Positions 13,789-22,323 of a DNA stretch of 36,528 nt are shown here, piece by piece. Numbering within the stretch: the stretch's first letter is position 1; each line of letters opens with the position of its first letter. The translations under genes and the position numbers were made by a program. The notes under the pieces were generated by a model. The model saw nothing but the letters and a program-made list of their open reading frames with translations. It did no database searches and had not been told where the DNA came from. This DNA is from a virus, in IMG/VR virus record IMGVR_UViG_3300037264_000514, positions 1-36,528 of that record; one strand, written 5' to 3'.

Positions 13789-15894
13789 ATGTCTATTTGG
13801 GAACACAGTAGATTTGCGATTTACAATGCCAACCAGCACCCCTATCGCCACTCGACGGATGAACTGGCATTCTCCAGCACCCTTTTACCCTCCACTGTAA
13901 CGAATCTCCGCGAAGCCTTGGACTACATCATCGCAGTCCTTTACCCAAACTATGTGGGTACGTTTGCCACCCCTGCCGCTCTGCCCGTAGGCGCGGCGAA
14001 TGACTACGCCGTAGTCACTGACGATGGGGATGGGAAATCAGCGGGGTATGTCTTCCAGATCCTCGACGGCGCAGGCGTTTGGATCAAGCGATACGATGTT
14101 GACTGGTCACTTGAGGGGATCTTCGCTGAGACTGTCAACCGAACCCAATACATGTACGTCCACAAGTATGGGTTTACCGACCATGACGCCGCAGGTGTCG
14201 CCATCGTCGGCACCTACGCAGGTCAGACGCAGTACGGTGGAAATCTCACAGGACAGAATCTAACCCTCAACGCCAACTCAGCCGACGCCACGGGATACGT
14301 CCAGACGGATAACAGCTTTAGACCTACGGCCAACGGAACGCTTGATTTAGGTACGACTCTACTTCGGTTTGCCAACGGGTATATCAACACTCTCCTAGCT
14401 GGCACGATGACTGTTACGAGCGGGAGTATCACGGATTCAAGTGGGGCGATCTCCTTCGGCGATGAAAACCTGACCACTACGGGCAACGTCCAGGCCAATA
14501 CTGCGACGGTTTCCACCTCGGTTACGGTCAATACGGCAGGAAACGCCCTAGTCCTCTCCACAGGGTCCATCACCTCGGCAACGGGTGCGATCTCGTTTGG
14601 CGATGAGAACCTGAGCACAACTGGCACGCTGGCCTCCGGCACGATAACTGTCAGCGCCGACATGGTCATTGCCACGGGGTCGATTACCTCGGCATCGGGC
14701 GCAATCACTTTCGGTAACGAAAACCTTACTACGACAGGGACTCTAGGGGCAGGGGACACGACTGTAACCCGCCTTGATTCCGACAATATCCGCATCGACG
14801 GCAACACGATCTCTGTTACCAACGTCGGCGGAAACATGATCCTAGTTGCCAACGGGGTCGGCGTCGTCGACGTACAGTCGGCCATGACAACACTAAGTCA
14901 GACCGTTACCGGAACAGTGGGGATCACTGGCCAGTTAAACATCGACAATTTAAGGCTGGACGGCAATGTCATCTCCAGCACCAATCTGAACGGCAACATC
15001 ACGCTGACGCCTAACGGAGCAGGGTTTATTGAGACAAGTGCCAAAGTCCTTCCCGCCGCCGATGGCACTCTTGACCTCGCCGCGACACTCTTTCGGTTCA
15101 AAGACCTGTTCTTGTCCGGCGTCATCGGCGATGGCACGACTTCGATCACGCAGGCCACACTCCAGTCGCTTCGGGATATCAACGTAGGCGTCGGGGTGGG
15201 TTTTACGATCTTCTGGGATGGGTTGAAATGGGTGGCCTCCGCTCCCGATACCGAGATCGACCACGGAACAATCACGGGTCTGCTCGACGACGACCACACT
15301 CAGTACCTTCTCCTGGCGGGGCGAGCAGGTGGGCAGTCGGCAAATGGCGGCGTAGCCGCCAGCGAGAACCTGACGCTTGACTCGACCTCGCACGCCACGA
15401 AGGGGTCGATTTTCGTCAAAAGCAACGTGTCCCCATTCACCGACGCCTCCTATACACCACCGTGGGCGGGGACAGATCTTGGGGATGGGACCCACTACTT
15501 CCGCGATGTCTACACCAAAGGCGAGCATTTCGGTTTCCGCTTTGACAACGGGTTCACCTCGGCAACGCTGCCTGCGGCGGGGGCGTCTACGCAGGGGCGT
15601 GCGCTGTGGACGACGGATGACAAGCAGATCTACGTGGACGATGCCACGGCATATCAACGAGTCACGGTTCGCAGGCACATCGAAGATACGGTATGGAACG
15701 GCACAGATTTGACGAAAACGATCACGGTTTCGGCCAATATCACCGATGCCAGGAAAGCGTTGTGGCAGCTCAGGGACAACTCTAATAGCTACGAGATCAT
15801 GTTTGTGCCCATGACGACATCTTTAACCCAGGTCACGATCACGGTAAGTGTCGCACTTCCGGCTGGATCGTACCGATTAATTGGAATAGAGTAA
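13789..15894 (+). CDS. Tail fibre protein with tandem repeats
   Basis: A 701-aa protein. Residues 1-150 look like a virion-anchoring head. The shaft then has three related units with the core TGSITSATGAISFGDENL, and a second pair built on DNxRxDGNxIxxTNxxGN. A third pair has the form GTLDLGTTLLRF. Around residue 495 the common phage tail motif GLLDDDHTQYLLLAGR occurs. The C-terminal 80 residues probably form the tip. These features fit a trimeric fibre that contacts the host. The gene is clearly more C-rich than the small genes upstream. ATG 13789 follows GAGGGTAG. Confidence 0.88.
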   Translation: MSIWEHSRFAIYNANQHPYRHSTDELAFSSTLLPSTVTNLREALDYIIAVLYPNYVGTFATPAALPVGAANDYAVVTDDGDGKSAGYVFQILDGAGVWIKRYDVDWSLEGIFAETVNRTQYMYVHKYGFTDHDAAGVAIVGTYAGQTQYGGNLTGQNLTLNANSADATGYVQTDNSFRPTANGTLDLGTTLLRFANGYINTLLAGTMTVTSGSITDSSGAISFGDENLTTTGNVQANTATVSTSVTVNTAGNALVLSTGSITSATGAISFGDENLSTTGTLASGTITVSADMVIATGSITSASGAITFGNENLTTTGTLGAGDTTVTRLDSDNIRIDGNTISVTNVGGNMILVANGVGVVDVQSAMTTLSQTVTGTVGITGQLNIDNLRLDGNVISSTNLNGNITLTPNGAGFIETSAKVLPAADGTLDLAATLFRFKDLFLSGVIGDGTTSITQATLQSLRDINVGVGVGFTIFWDGLKWVASAPDTEIDHGTITGLLDDDHTQYLLLAGRAGGQSANGGVAASENLTLDSTSHATKGSIFVKSNVSPFTDASYTPPWAGTDLGDGTHYFRDVYTKGEHFGFRFDNGFTSATLPAAGASTQGRALWTTDDKQIYVDDATAYQRVTVRRHIEDTVWNGTDLTKTITVSANITDARKALWQLRDNSNSYEIMFVPMTTSLTQVTITVSVALPAGSYRLIGIE

Positions 15895-15898
15895 TTAC

Positions 15899-16405
15899 AT
15901 GGCGAAAATCTTTTCCCAACTTGAGAAGGCATCGTTGGAGAACTTGGCAGCCGATCCGGCACCTGGAAATAAAGGCCGTATTTTCATCCATACTGGGACA
16001 AACCTAGCTAAGTTTGACGACGGAACGGTAATCCAGACTTTGTCTACTGGCGCGTCTACTGTGGAGACACATGCCACTCACTTCGCCGAAGGCGAAGTGG
16101 GTATTGCGGGAGCATTGGCGATCGGTGTTGTAATTTCCCCTCCCCACTACGTCCCGTCGGCTCGAACGATCAGCGTGGTGAAGATCTCCGCAGAGTACTC
16201 TGGTTCAGCTGGTACGACGACTGTGCAGCTCTACAAAAATGGTGTTTCGGCTGGTTCTACAGCATCTCTAGGATTTACTGGAGCTGAGGCGGGGTCGACG
16301 ACTACGTTAGGAACTACGTTTGCGGTTGTTGCAGGGGACTTAATTACGGCAAAATTTACAGCACTTGCAACAGCAGTGCGTGATATTAGGATTGAACACA
16401 ACTAG
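15899..16405 (+). CDS. Fibre-associated protein
   Basis: A 168-aa protein starting 5 nt after the fibre gene. The N-terminus (SQLEKASLENLAADPAPGNK) followed by RIFIHTGTNLAKFDDGTVI matches a common start of phage fibre or appendage subunits. The rest is a beta sandwich-like stretch (TTTVQLYKNGVSAGSTASLG). It may be a second receptor-binding subunit or a cap on the fibre. No catalytic motif is seen. Confidence 0.7.
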   Translation: MAKIFSQLEKASLENLAADPAPGNKGRIFIHTGTNLAKFDDGTVIQTLSTGASTVETHATHFAEGEVGIAGALAIGVVISPPHYVPSARTISVVKISAEYSGSAGTTTVQLYKNGVSAGSTASLGFTGAEAGSTTTLGTTFAVVAGDLITAKFTALATAVRDIRIEHN

Positions 16406-16423
16406 GAGAAGGGGTTTGAATTT

Positions 16424-16897
16424 ATGATCATTGCACCGACTAACCATTTGGTAATTGCTGGTAGGGTTTTCACAGACCTGACAAATTTAATTATTGTTTA
16501 CGGATTTTTAAGTTCAAATACTAGATGTACGCTCCGAAGGGCGGCTGCCGCATCGGGCTATACCCCTTCTGGCTTAAATAAATTCAGGATGCAAGCTTTT
16601 TGGTTAGATCGCCAAGTTGGGGTTACAAACTCTGGGCGAACTTTACAGCCTGGCTATTCTGACAACGACGTTGGGTGGGATTCTGCCGCGGTTTTCAGTA
16701 CTGCAAAGTATCTGGGTGGTAGTGGTGGGTGGGGGCCTGGACAGGGGCAGACTATTGCTACGAATGATTTCTCACAGGTTCGTGAGGCGGCTATTGATCT
16801 CCAAGTCCCGAATGGAAAATTTGCCTTTATAGAACTTGTGGGCACAGCCGCTTCAGGGACTTCAGCTTTTATTGGGTATGGCTACGAGGAAGCATAA
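16424..16897 (+). CDS. Putative fibre or tail-tip protein
   Basis: A 157-aa beta-rich protein with Gly-rich and Trp-containing loops (YLGGSGGWGPGQGQTIATND). It is not recognised but sits last in the fibre group before the lysis genes. AGGAGAAGGGG precedes the ATG. The C-terminal strands (GKFAFIELVGTAASGTSAFI) resemble a jelly-roll end, as in appendage tips. Role inferred from place. Confidence 0.6.
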   Translation: MIIAPTNHLVIAGRVFTDLTNLIIVYGFLSSNTRCTLRRAAAASGYTPSGLNKFRMQAFWLDRQVGVTNSGRTLQPGYSDNDVGWDSAAVFSTAKYLGGSGGWGPGQGQTIATNDFSQVREAAIDLQVPNGKFAFIELVGTAASGTSAFIGYGYEEA

Positions 16898-16898
16898 T

Positions 16899-17057
16899 GT
16901 GGAAAATGCGATAGCTTTTATAGTATCAATGTTTACCGTGTTAATCATGTCCGGCATTACGGGCTGCGCGGGTAAGCGATTCGTGGTGAGCGATTGCGCC
17001 TACGTCGGCGCGCAGTCTTCGCCATCTGAATGGGTATGTTCTCCACAGAAAAAATAA
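16899..17057 (+). CDS. Small lipoprotein (possible outer-membrane spanin)
   Basis: A 52-aa protein from GTG 16899 with GAGGAAG upstream. The frame is open from 16836, but that start lies inside the previous gene. A signal peptide (residues 1-21) ends in lipobox ITGC, predicting lipidation at Cys22 and a mature part of about 30 residues. Its place two genes before the endolysin suggests an Rz1-like outer spanin, although the mature part is not proline-rich as classic Rz1 is. Two further cysteines could form a disulfide. Lipobox is clear; spanin role is inference. Confidence 0.65.
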   Translation: MENAIAFIVSMFTVLIMSGITGCAGKRFVVSDCAYVGAQSSPSEWVCSPQKK

Positions 17058-17194
17058 TGGTGATCTCGGTCTACATCTGCGCTTCGTGTAGCTTCTATGT
17101 CAGACCGCTTGGCAGTTACCCCGATAAGTGTCCCCAGTGCTTACATAACAAATTTCTTGTGTTGAAAAAATGGCTCCCACCTGTTGAAATATAG
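17057..17194 (+). CDS. 45-aa zinc-ribbon-like peptide
   Basis: A short ORF starting on the last base of the preceding stop (TAATG) and ending 2 nt before the endolysin ATG. It has CASC near residue 8 and CPQC near residue 25, a CxxC-x13-CxxC spacing typical of rubredoxin-like zinc ribbons, and a basic C-terminus (KFLVLKKWLPPVEI). Such peptides bind zinc and sometimes nucleic acid or protein. Tight packing between two genes and the paired cysteines support it as real. Its function in a lysis region is unknown. Confidence 0.6.
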   Translation: MVISVYICASCSFYVRPLGSYPDKCPQCLHNKFLVLKKWLPPVEI

Positions 17195-17196
17195 GG

Positions 17197-17643
17197 ATGA
17201 AGCCCACACGAATCATTGTCCATTGTTCCGCTACTGAGAACGGAAAACGGGTGGGGATTGAGGAAATTACCAAGTGGCATATTGGCCGTGGTTTCAAAAC
17301 AGTTGGCTATCATATTGTCATCGAGCCTGATGGTGAGGTCGAACGTGGGCGACCACTCAATGAGGTCGGCGCACATTGCGAGGGTGCGAACCACGACTCT
17401 ATTGGCATCTGTCTGATAGGGAATGACAAATTTAGCCTCAAGCAGTTTGACGTACTCCGATACCAGATTGAAAGCATTCTCATGACGTATCCCATCCGAA
17501 AGTGGGATGTTTACTGCCACAGGCAGTTTGGCAGCGCAATCAAGCAGGGAAAAACCTGCCCAAATATACCTATTAACAATTTACTGCATTGGCTAGATAG
17601 CCGCGACGATTCCGCACTTGAACTGTATCTGTTAAAAGACTAG
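17197..17643 (+). CDS. Endolysin: N-acetylmuramoyl-L-alanine amidase
   Basis: A 148-aa Amidase_2 (T7 lysozyme-type) zinc enzyme that cuts the bond between MurNAc and L-Ala in peptidoglycan. Expected zinc ligands are H9 (IIVHCSAT), H108 (YCHRQF) and C121 (GKTCPN). Y38 (GYHIVI) and K119 match catalytic positions of T7 lysozyme. There is no signal peptide, so release by a holin is expected. The C-terminal 20 residues extend beyond the usual fold. T7 lysozyme also inhibits T7 RNA polymerase, but no phage polymerase is seen here. Confidence 0.92.
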   Translation: MKPTRIIVHCSATENGKRVGIEEITKWHIGRGFKTVGYHIVIEPDGEVERGRPLNEVGAHCEGANHDSIGICLIGNDKFSLKQFDVLRYQIESILMTYPIRKWDVYCHRQFGSAIKQGKTCPNIPINNLLHWLDSRDDSALELYLLKD

Positions 17644-17666
17644 GATTTTTACAGAGGTGCAATCTC

Positions 17667-17954
17667 ATGGAAAAACTAGGAATCAAGGAATTAGTCGAAG
17701 TTTTGGACTTGGCCGAACACGTTGCTGTGAAAGCTGTCGAAGCTTCCCGCGACGGTTTGGGCTTAGATGATCTCGCAAAGCTTGTTGATCCCCTGCTCTG
17801 GGCCAAGGGCCGCGCAGCTTTTGTTGGCGCGGAGCAAGTGCCAGCCGAAGCAAAGGACTTGGATATCGCAGAAATCCGCGTTCTAGCCGACAAAGTCTGG
17901 GGTTTGGTAGAGAAGCTTGTGCAAGCGAGTAAGAAACCCGCACCGCTAGCCTAG
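17667..17954 (+). CDS. Small helical protein of the lysis region
   Basis: A 95-aa, strongly helical protein with alternating acidic and hydrophobic residues (IKELVEVLDLAEHVAVKAVE). ATG 17667 follows AGAGGTGCAATCTC. It contains no membrane segment. Position just after the endolysin suggests an accessory lysis or late protein, but I do not recognise it. Confidence 0.65.
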   Translation: MEKLGIKELVEVLDLAEHVAVKAVEASRDGLGLDDLAKLVDPLLWAKGRAAFVGAEQVPAEAKDLDIAEIRVLADKVWGLVEKLVQASKKPAPLA

Positions 17955-17957
17955 TTT

Positions 17958-18044
17958 ATGTGTCTTTTGGTCTTGGTAATTATTTCCGCTATTGGGATAA
18001 TTGTTATGTCTTTTGCAGGAGGTGGGCCACCATGCGCGAGTTAA
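17958..18044 (+). CDS. Possible 28-aa membrane peptide
   Basis: ATG 17958 lies 3 nt after the previous stop. It encodes a peptide with one hydrophobic segment (LLVLVIISAIGIIVMSFAGG) and ends at TAA 18042-18044, overlapping the next start by 13 nt in another frame. No Shine-Dalgarno is visible, so reinitiation would be needed. It could be a tiny holin-like peptide, a coupling leader, or chance. Confidence 0.3.
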   Translation: MCLLVLVIISAIGIIVMSFAGGGPPCAS

Positions 18045-18676
18045 TTCTTAGTCTAATTTTAGCACTGTCATTGTGCATGATTTATGCGCTAAGTGGGTGT
18101 GGGTCTAGGCAATTCCTTGTAGACCCTGCTGCTGCGGCGTCTACGGCGAATGATCTTACAGCACTTGCAGACGCGAGCGAACTTCAAGGATGCGGCACGC
18201 AGCTACAGGCTGGACTTCTCTTCTGTCGTATCGAGGAGTTCCAGTCTACGGATAGCGAGATTAGGTTTGTGGGTCCGATATCCAACTGTGCGCGGGAGTT
18301 CTGTGTGTACATCAGAATCTACTTCCCCAACGGTTCCCCGAGCCTAGAAATAGCAATCCCAAGGAAGCAGAACTACGTTGCAGTCAGCTGGAAGCAGCTA
18401 CTAGGTGGCAGGTCGCACTTTCTAGTGGGTGATAGGGGCTTCTGGCCTTTCGAGCGTGCGGTGTACTGGCGGGATCGGGAAGGTAGGGAGAACATAACTC
18501 GCGATGATGGGCTGATCTACATGCGGGTACTTCGCTCTACGGTGGGTGGGAAGACCTACAGCCCACTCCACGCATCCCAGAATTCACCTCACTTTGTTTA
18601 CAGCGCACGATGGCTTCACGGGGAGGTGTTTTCCCTCACTACGAGCGGTCGAACGTATGTGGGTAAGGCTAAATGA
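18032..18676 (+). CDS. 214-aa phage lipoprotein
   Basis: ATG 18032 has a strong GCAGGAGGTGGG upstream and is preferred over ATG 17960. Residues 1-22 form a signal peptide with lipobox LSGC, so Cys23 should be lipidated. The mature part has several cysteines (QGCGTQ, LFCRIE, NCAREFC) and looks beta-rich with a conserved-looking IAIPRKQNYVAVSWKQLLGG. It is too large for a classic spanin. Candidates are an envelope-located lysis protein, a superinfection-exclusion lipoprotein or a receptor-masking protein. The lipobox is firm; function is not. Confidence 0.75.
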   Translation: MRELILSLILALSLCMIYALSGCGSRQFLVDPAAAASTANDLTALADASELQGCGTQLQAGLLFCRIEEFQSTDSEIRFVGPISNCAREFCVYIRIYFPNGSPSLEIAIPRKQNYVAVSWKQLLGGRSHFLVGDRGFWPFERAVYWRDREGRENITRDDGLIYMRVLRSTVGGKTYSPLHASQNSPHFVYSARWLHGEVFSLTTSGRTYVGKAK

Positions 18677-18933
18677 GTTGGCTATCGCTTGCCCCAGGCA
18701 TCCTGAAGATTCTCTTTCGTGTATTTGTGCATGTGATGGCGGCACGGGCTGATGCGCTAGAGCGGCAGCAGAAGTGGGAAGCATCGCAGGATGAGCTTAT
18801 GAAAGCATTTGATTCGGCGTTGCTTGAGCTAAGGAAAGAAGCAGCGCAAGCAAAACAGCCAATTTCTGAAATTCAGGATAAAATGGACTCCTCTAACCCA
18901 CCAGGAGGAGGCGTTCATGGTAGAAGCGATTGA
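18673..18933 (+). CDS. Small amphipathic/coiled-coil lysis-region protein
   Basis: An 86-aa protein overlapping the lipoprotein stop as ATGA. N-terminal hydrophobic helix (residues about 5-24, LSLAPGILKILFRVFVHVMA) with an Arg in the middle, then a charged helical region (ALERQQKWEASQDELMKAF). It could be a membrane-associated holin partner or inner spanin. It ends in Gly/Pro and overlaps the next gene by 17 nt. Confidence 0.55.
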   Translation: MSWLSLAPGILKILFRVFVHVMAARADALERQQKWEASQDELMKAFDSALLELRKEAAQAKQPISEIQDKMDSSNPPGGGVHGRSD

Positions 18934-19141
18934 CCTGAAGCAGCTAGGTGTAGGGGCTTTGTTCGTTGTTGTAGTCCTCGACAGAGTGTTTGGGTTCCTA
19001 AAGGCAAAGCGGGAATCTGAGGAGAATGCCGCATCGGGTGAGATGCAGCGTGAAATGGAGCAGGCGATATACAAATTAACCCTGAATATGGAGCTTCAAA
19101 CACGTATTTTAGAGCGAATTGAGCAGCGTCTAGCGCGCTAG
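18917..19141 (+). CDS. Membrane plus coiled-coil protein (holin or inner spanin candidate)
   Basis: A 74-aa protein with a very strong site (AGGAGGAGGCGTTC). One membrane segment lies at residues about 10-28 (LGVGALFVVVVLDRVFGFL), followed by a charged coiled coil to the end (ENAASGEMQREMEQAIYKLT). An N-terminal anchor with a periplasmic coil is the layout of Rz-type inner spanins; BhlA-like holins look similar. With two lipoproteins nearby, a two-component spanin system is reasonable but unproven. Confidence 0.65.
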   Translation: MVEAIDLKQLGVGALFVVVVLDRVFGFLKAKRESEENAASGEMQREMEQAIYKLTLNMELQTRILERIEQRLAR

Positions 19142-19184
19142 TCTTCTCGAACGAACAGAACTATACTGCGACTACGGAGGTATT

Positions 19185-19586
19185 ATGGCGACTACACTTT
19201 CCCCAACCAACGTGGACAAACCCGTAACAGGAGACAAGGGTGCAGTTTTTTGGCCTGCCCTAGAAGAACTATTCCAATCGTTTAACGATCACGCGCATAC
19301 AGGCAGCGACTCAAACCGTCTCTCGGCGGCATCTTCCCAGGCAGCAGTGGACACCACCTCCATCACGGGAGCGGGGAGTTGGACCTCACTAGGCAGCGGT
19401 CACTACGAGAAAGTGATTACTATGCCTGCTGGCCTAGTGGTGGATGACGTACATATCCAGGTGCGGGGTGCGGCGGCTCCGGTGACGGACATGGTTCTTG
19501 ACCTCTCCATTGAGAAAACGGGGGCATCCACGTTCAAGCTTTCAACCAATACTCCGGTGGCGATGAAGATTTTCTACACCACATGA
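19185..19586 (+). CDS. Putative appendage or tail accessory protein
   Basis: A 133-aa protein from ATG 19185 with TACGGAGGTATT. The segment ALEELFQSFNDHAHTGSDSN is a recurrent phage structural motif (LxxxFNDHxHxG), found at the start of many fibre-related proteins. The rest is beta-rich. It is coupled by ATGA overlap to the large nozzle-like protein, so both likely act in the tail. Confidence 0.7.
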   Translation: MATTLSPTNVDKPVTGDKGAVFWPALEELFQSFNDHAHTGSDSNRLSAASSQAAVDTTSITGAGSWTSLGSGHYEKVITMPAGLVVDDVHIQVRGAAAPVTDMVLDLSIEKTGASTFKLSTNTPVAMKIFYTT

Positions 19587-22000
19587 TGCAACTACAGGGA
19601 CTCGACTTTGACGACTTCAGCGGAGGCATAACCGACAACTACGTCGATGCCCCGCTTTCGCAGTATCAGGAAGCCGACAACTTCCTCATTACGGTCAAGA
19701 AGAAGCTGAAACAACGCGGGGGGAGTGTGCTCTTCAACACCTCCACGGAAACACCTGGGAATAAGCACTTCGACATTATCACCGCAGGCCAGCGCATTGG
19801 ATTCCTGGCCTCGCACGACAACTATCTCGTTCCACTCGCGGCGAGTGCCAGCAAAGTTTTCCAACGCAACACCACGGCTACGGCCTGGAGCAACTTGGTT
19901 GGCCCCTCTGGGGCCAACGCGTTCCCCTCTGCCACGACGGCAAACCGTAGCTCGGCTGCGTTCTGGAACAAGCACACCCTCATGACTACGGACAATCTAG
20001 TGGATCGTCCGGTGAAGATTTACAGGGAAGCAACGGGCGACACGACGCTGAAGATCAGGACGGCTGGTCTTCCAAAAGTCACCGACTACGCCGCGAGCGT
20101 TACGATCACGCCAGACACTCCTGGCACCGCACACACCTACCTCTACGCCTTTCACTATTTCTACACATATACTGTTGACGGAACTACGTTTGAAGACAAC
20201 GGTCCCGTATACGCGCAGCAGGCGCAGAGCAACGTGGACATAACGGATGCGGGTACGAATGCAGCCGCCCAGGTGGTCATCACGGCAATCCCCTACATTT
20301 CCCCTGCCCTCAATTGGGACGTGGCCAACATCAAAGTAAAGATTTTCCGCACAATCGACGGTGGGGCAACCTTCTACTTTCTCACCACACTCACCGCAGT
20401 CGCGGGGGTGTACCCAACTTTTACCGATGACTTCAGGGATGATTCCAGCATCGTAGGTACGTCTACGATTCTTTCTAACCAGCCGCTCATGTACACCGAG
20501 GGGGGTGTGGTCGATAACGATCCCGTTCCCTTTGCGAAGTACGTCCACGTCAACAACGACGTGGCCTGGTACGCCAACGTCTTGGAGAAGGTAGGGGCCG
20601 TATACGAACCCTATGCCTTTCGTGTCAGGCAGAGCGTGCCAGGAGATATCGACGCCTGTCCCGAGAGTTTCTTCGTCGATGTTGAAGACGAGATCACGGG
20701 CATCGGTTCCCACGCGGATACCCCCATTATCTTTTGCAAGGCTTCGGTTTACCGAATTGATGGAACCTTCGACGAACTGGGGAGGGGAGGCGCATTCGCG
20801 CAGAAGCTCCCCGTTCCTGTGGGGTGTTTGAACCACAACTCAATCGTACAGACTCCTGAGGGAGTATTCTTCGCTGGAACAGATGGGTTTTATGTAACAG
20901 ACGGATACAAAATACAGAAGATATCTGAGAACTTTGATGCAACATATCGAACGATCACTCAAACAACAGCACAGAAGAAGGCACTTTATGGAGCCTATGA
21001 TCCCGAGTTCCGCCGTGTACACTGGGCTTTGCAATCCGATGTTTCTTCTCCAGACGCAGATTCCCTCTATGTATTGGATATTAGATGGGGAGTTCGACCA
21101 GAAAGCTCCTTTACCACCTGGAGCGGGGGGACTAGCTTCGCTCCCACTAGCCTTATGTTTTTCCCTTTCACCTATGCAGATGGGACGATCAGGGATCGCT
21201 CTTTGGTCCGAGCAGATCGTCGCGGCTATCTTCTAGTTCACGACGACCTACTCCCCGCAGACCTGGAAGTAGACACAATAGTTACGCCGACGTCATGGCT
21301 CCCCAAGCGGATTGACTACGAGTTCAAGTCAGCCGCTACCAACTTCGGTACAGACAGCGTGCGGAAGTGGGTGCCTAAGATCAACGTGAAGTGTAAGGGG
21401 GAAACCAATCTCTCCCTCGGCATTGAGAGCGTCAACGACGACGGAAGAAGCCAGAAAGCTCTAGCCCCCATCAGGATGCGGAGACTGTTCTTGTGGGGAG
21501 ATCCCGATATCGAGTGGGGTGATCCAAATCAGACCTGGGCATTCGCCGGATTCATCGACGAGATGCGCCGTTTCCCCCACGGTGGTCTTAGGTGTGCTTA
21601 TAAGCAGATCATTCTAAAGAACGGAAATGTGTACATTACCAAGTCGGACTTCAGGGGTACTGCCTCTGTATCGGTGTTCTCCGGCGTGACGAAGAGCGCG
21701 ATCCTAGACGATGGAGTCACCTTTGACTGGCCTACAAACCCCATTGGGATGACGCTTTCATTTGAGAGCGACAACTACTCACGGGAGCTAGCTATTATAG
21801 CCGCACCTAATGGGAACGAGGTACGGTTTAACGACCCCTCAAACGCCATATCCCTCGCGGCGGGGAAGAAGTGGCAACTCAAGGGGAAGCCCATCTCGGA
21901 GATGATCCACCTCCTCGGGTTTACCGTCGCCTACGCACCGATCTCCGACAGCGTGCAGGAGTACCAGAGCGATTCCACCTACACAGGCGAGAACACATGA
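19583..22000 (+). CDS. Large tail protein (nozzle / DNA-stabilisation-like)
   Basis: An 805-aa protein whose start (LDFDDFSGGITDNYVDAPLS, then QYQEADNFLI) matches the usual beginning of podovirus tail nozzle or tubular tail B proteins. Those proteins assemble under the adaptor and close the DNA channel. Central repeats of aromatic strands (GVFFAGTDGFYVTDGYKIQK) fit a beta-propeller, as in P22 gp10. It precedes the adaptor gene, consistent with this. The C-terminus (YQSDSTYTGENT) overlaps the next ATG. Family by pattern, not by search. Confidence 0.75.
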   Translation: MMQLQGLDFDDFSGGITDNYVDAPLSQYQEADNFLITVKKKLKQRGGSVLFNTSTETPGNKHFDIITAGQRIGFLASHDNYLVPLAASASKVFQRNTTATAWSNLVGPSGANAFPSATTANRSSAAFWNKHTLMTTDNLVDRPVKIYREATGDTTLKIRTAGLPKVTDYAASVTITPDTPGTAHTYLYAFHYFYTYTVDGTTFEDNGPVYAQQAQSNVDITDAGTNAAAQVVITAIPYISPALNWDVANIKVKIFRTIDGGATFYFLTTLTAVAGVYPTFTDDFRDDSSIVGTSTILSNQPLMYTEGGVVDNDPVPFAKYVHVNNDVAWYANVLEKVGAVYEPYAFRVRQSVPGDIDACPESFFVDVEDEITGIGSHADTPIIFCKASVYRIDGTFDELGRGGAFAQKLPVPVGCLNHNSIVQTPEGVFFAGTDGFYVTDGYKIQKISENFDATYRTITQTTAQKKALYGAYDPEFRRVHWALQSDVSSPDADSLYVLDIRWGVRPESSFTTWSGGTSFAPTSLMFFPFTYADGTIRDRSLVRADRRGYLLVHDDLLPADLEVDTIVTPTSWLPKRIDYEFKSAATNFGTDSVRKWVPKINVKCKGETNLSLGIESVNDDGRSQKALAPIRMRRLFLWGDPDIEWGDPNQTWAFAGFIDEMRRFPHGGLRCAYKQIILKNGNVYITKSDFRGTASVSVFSGVTKSAILDDGVTFDWPTNPIGMTLSFESDNYSRELAIIAAPNGNEVRFNDPSNAISLAAGKKWQLKGKPISEMIHLLGFTVAYAPISDSVQEYQSDSTYTGENT

Positions 22001-22323
22001 AGTCCCTATTCCTACGCGAGATTGATGACGAGCACACACAGGAGAACTTTGTCCGTATTCAGGATGAGATCAGGGCGCAGGCGTTCCTCAAGGGTCAGTG
22101 GAACTTTGTTGAACTGCCATTTACGGCAGCGGTGTCAAATTTCCGTTTCAAACACAACATGACGTTCACACCCAAGGACGTTATCCTGACTTCTAGCCGT
22201 GGAGCAGGGGTGGCTACGTTCAATTTCGACCTCTTTACCAATGAGTTTTTGGACATTTCCGTCACGGCAGCAGTCGTGTTAAGATTTTTCATGGGTTCTT
22301 ACAACGAGGTAAATAGGGTCTAA
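21997..22323 (+). CDS. Small tail-associated protein
   Basis: A 108-aa protein. The frame is open from 21871, but the ATG at 21997 (ATGA overlap) is the natural start. N-terminal helix (DDEHTQENFVRIQDEIRAQA) followed by beta strands (WNFVELPFTAAVSNFRFKHN). Small proteins of this build sit between nozzle and adaptor in related genomes. The exact role is unknown. Confidence 0.65.
   Translation: MKSLFLREIDDEHTQENFVRIQDEIRAQAFLKGQWNFVELPFTAAVSNFRFKHNMTFTPKDVILTSSRGAGVATFNFDLFTNEFLDISVTAAVVLRFFMGSYNEVNRV

Noticed and set aside
14223-15678. Large minus-strand ORFs of 220 and 242 aa
   Set aside because: They are shadows of the repetitive C-rich tail fibre gene.
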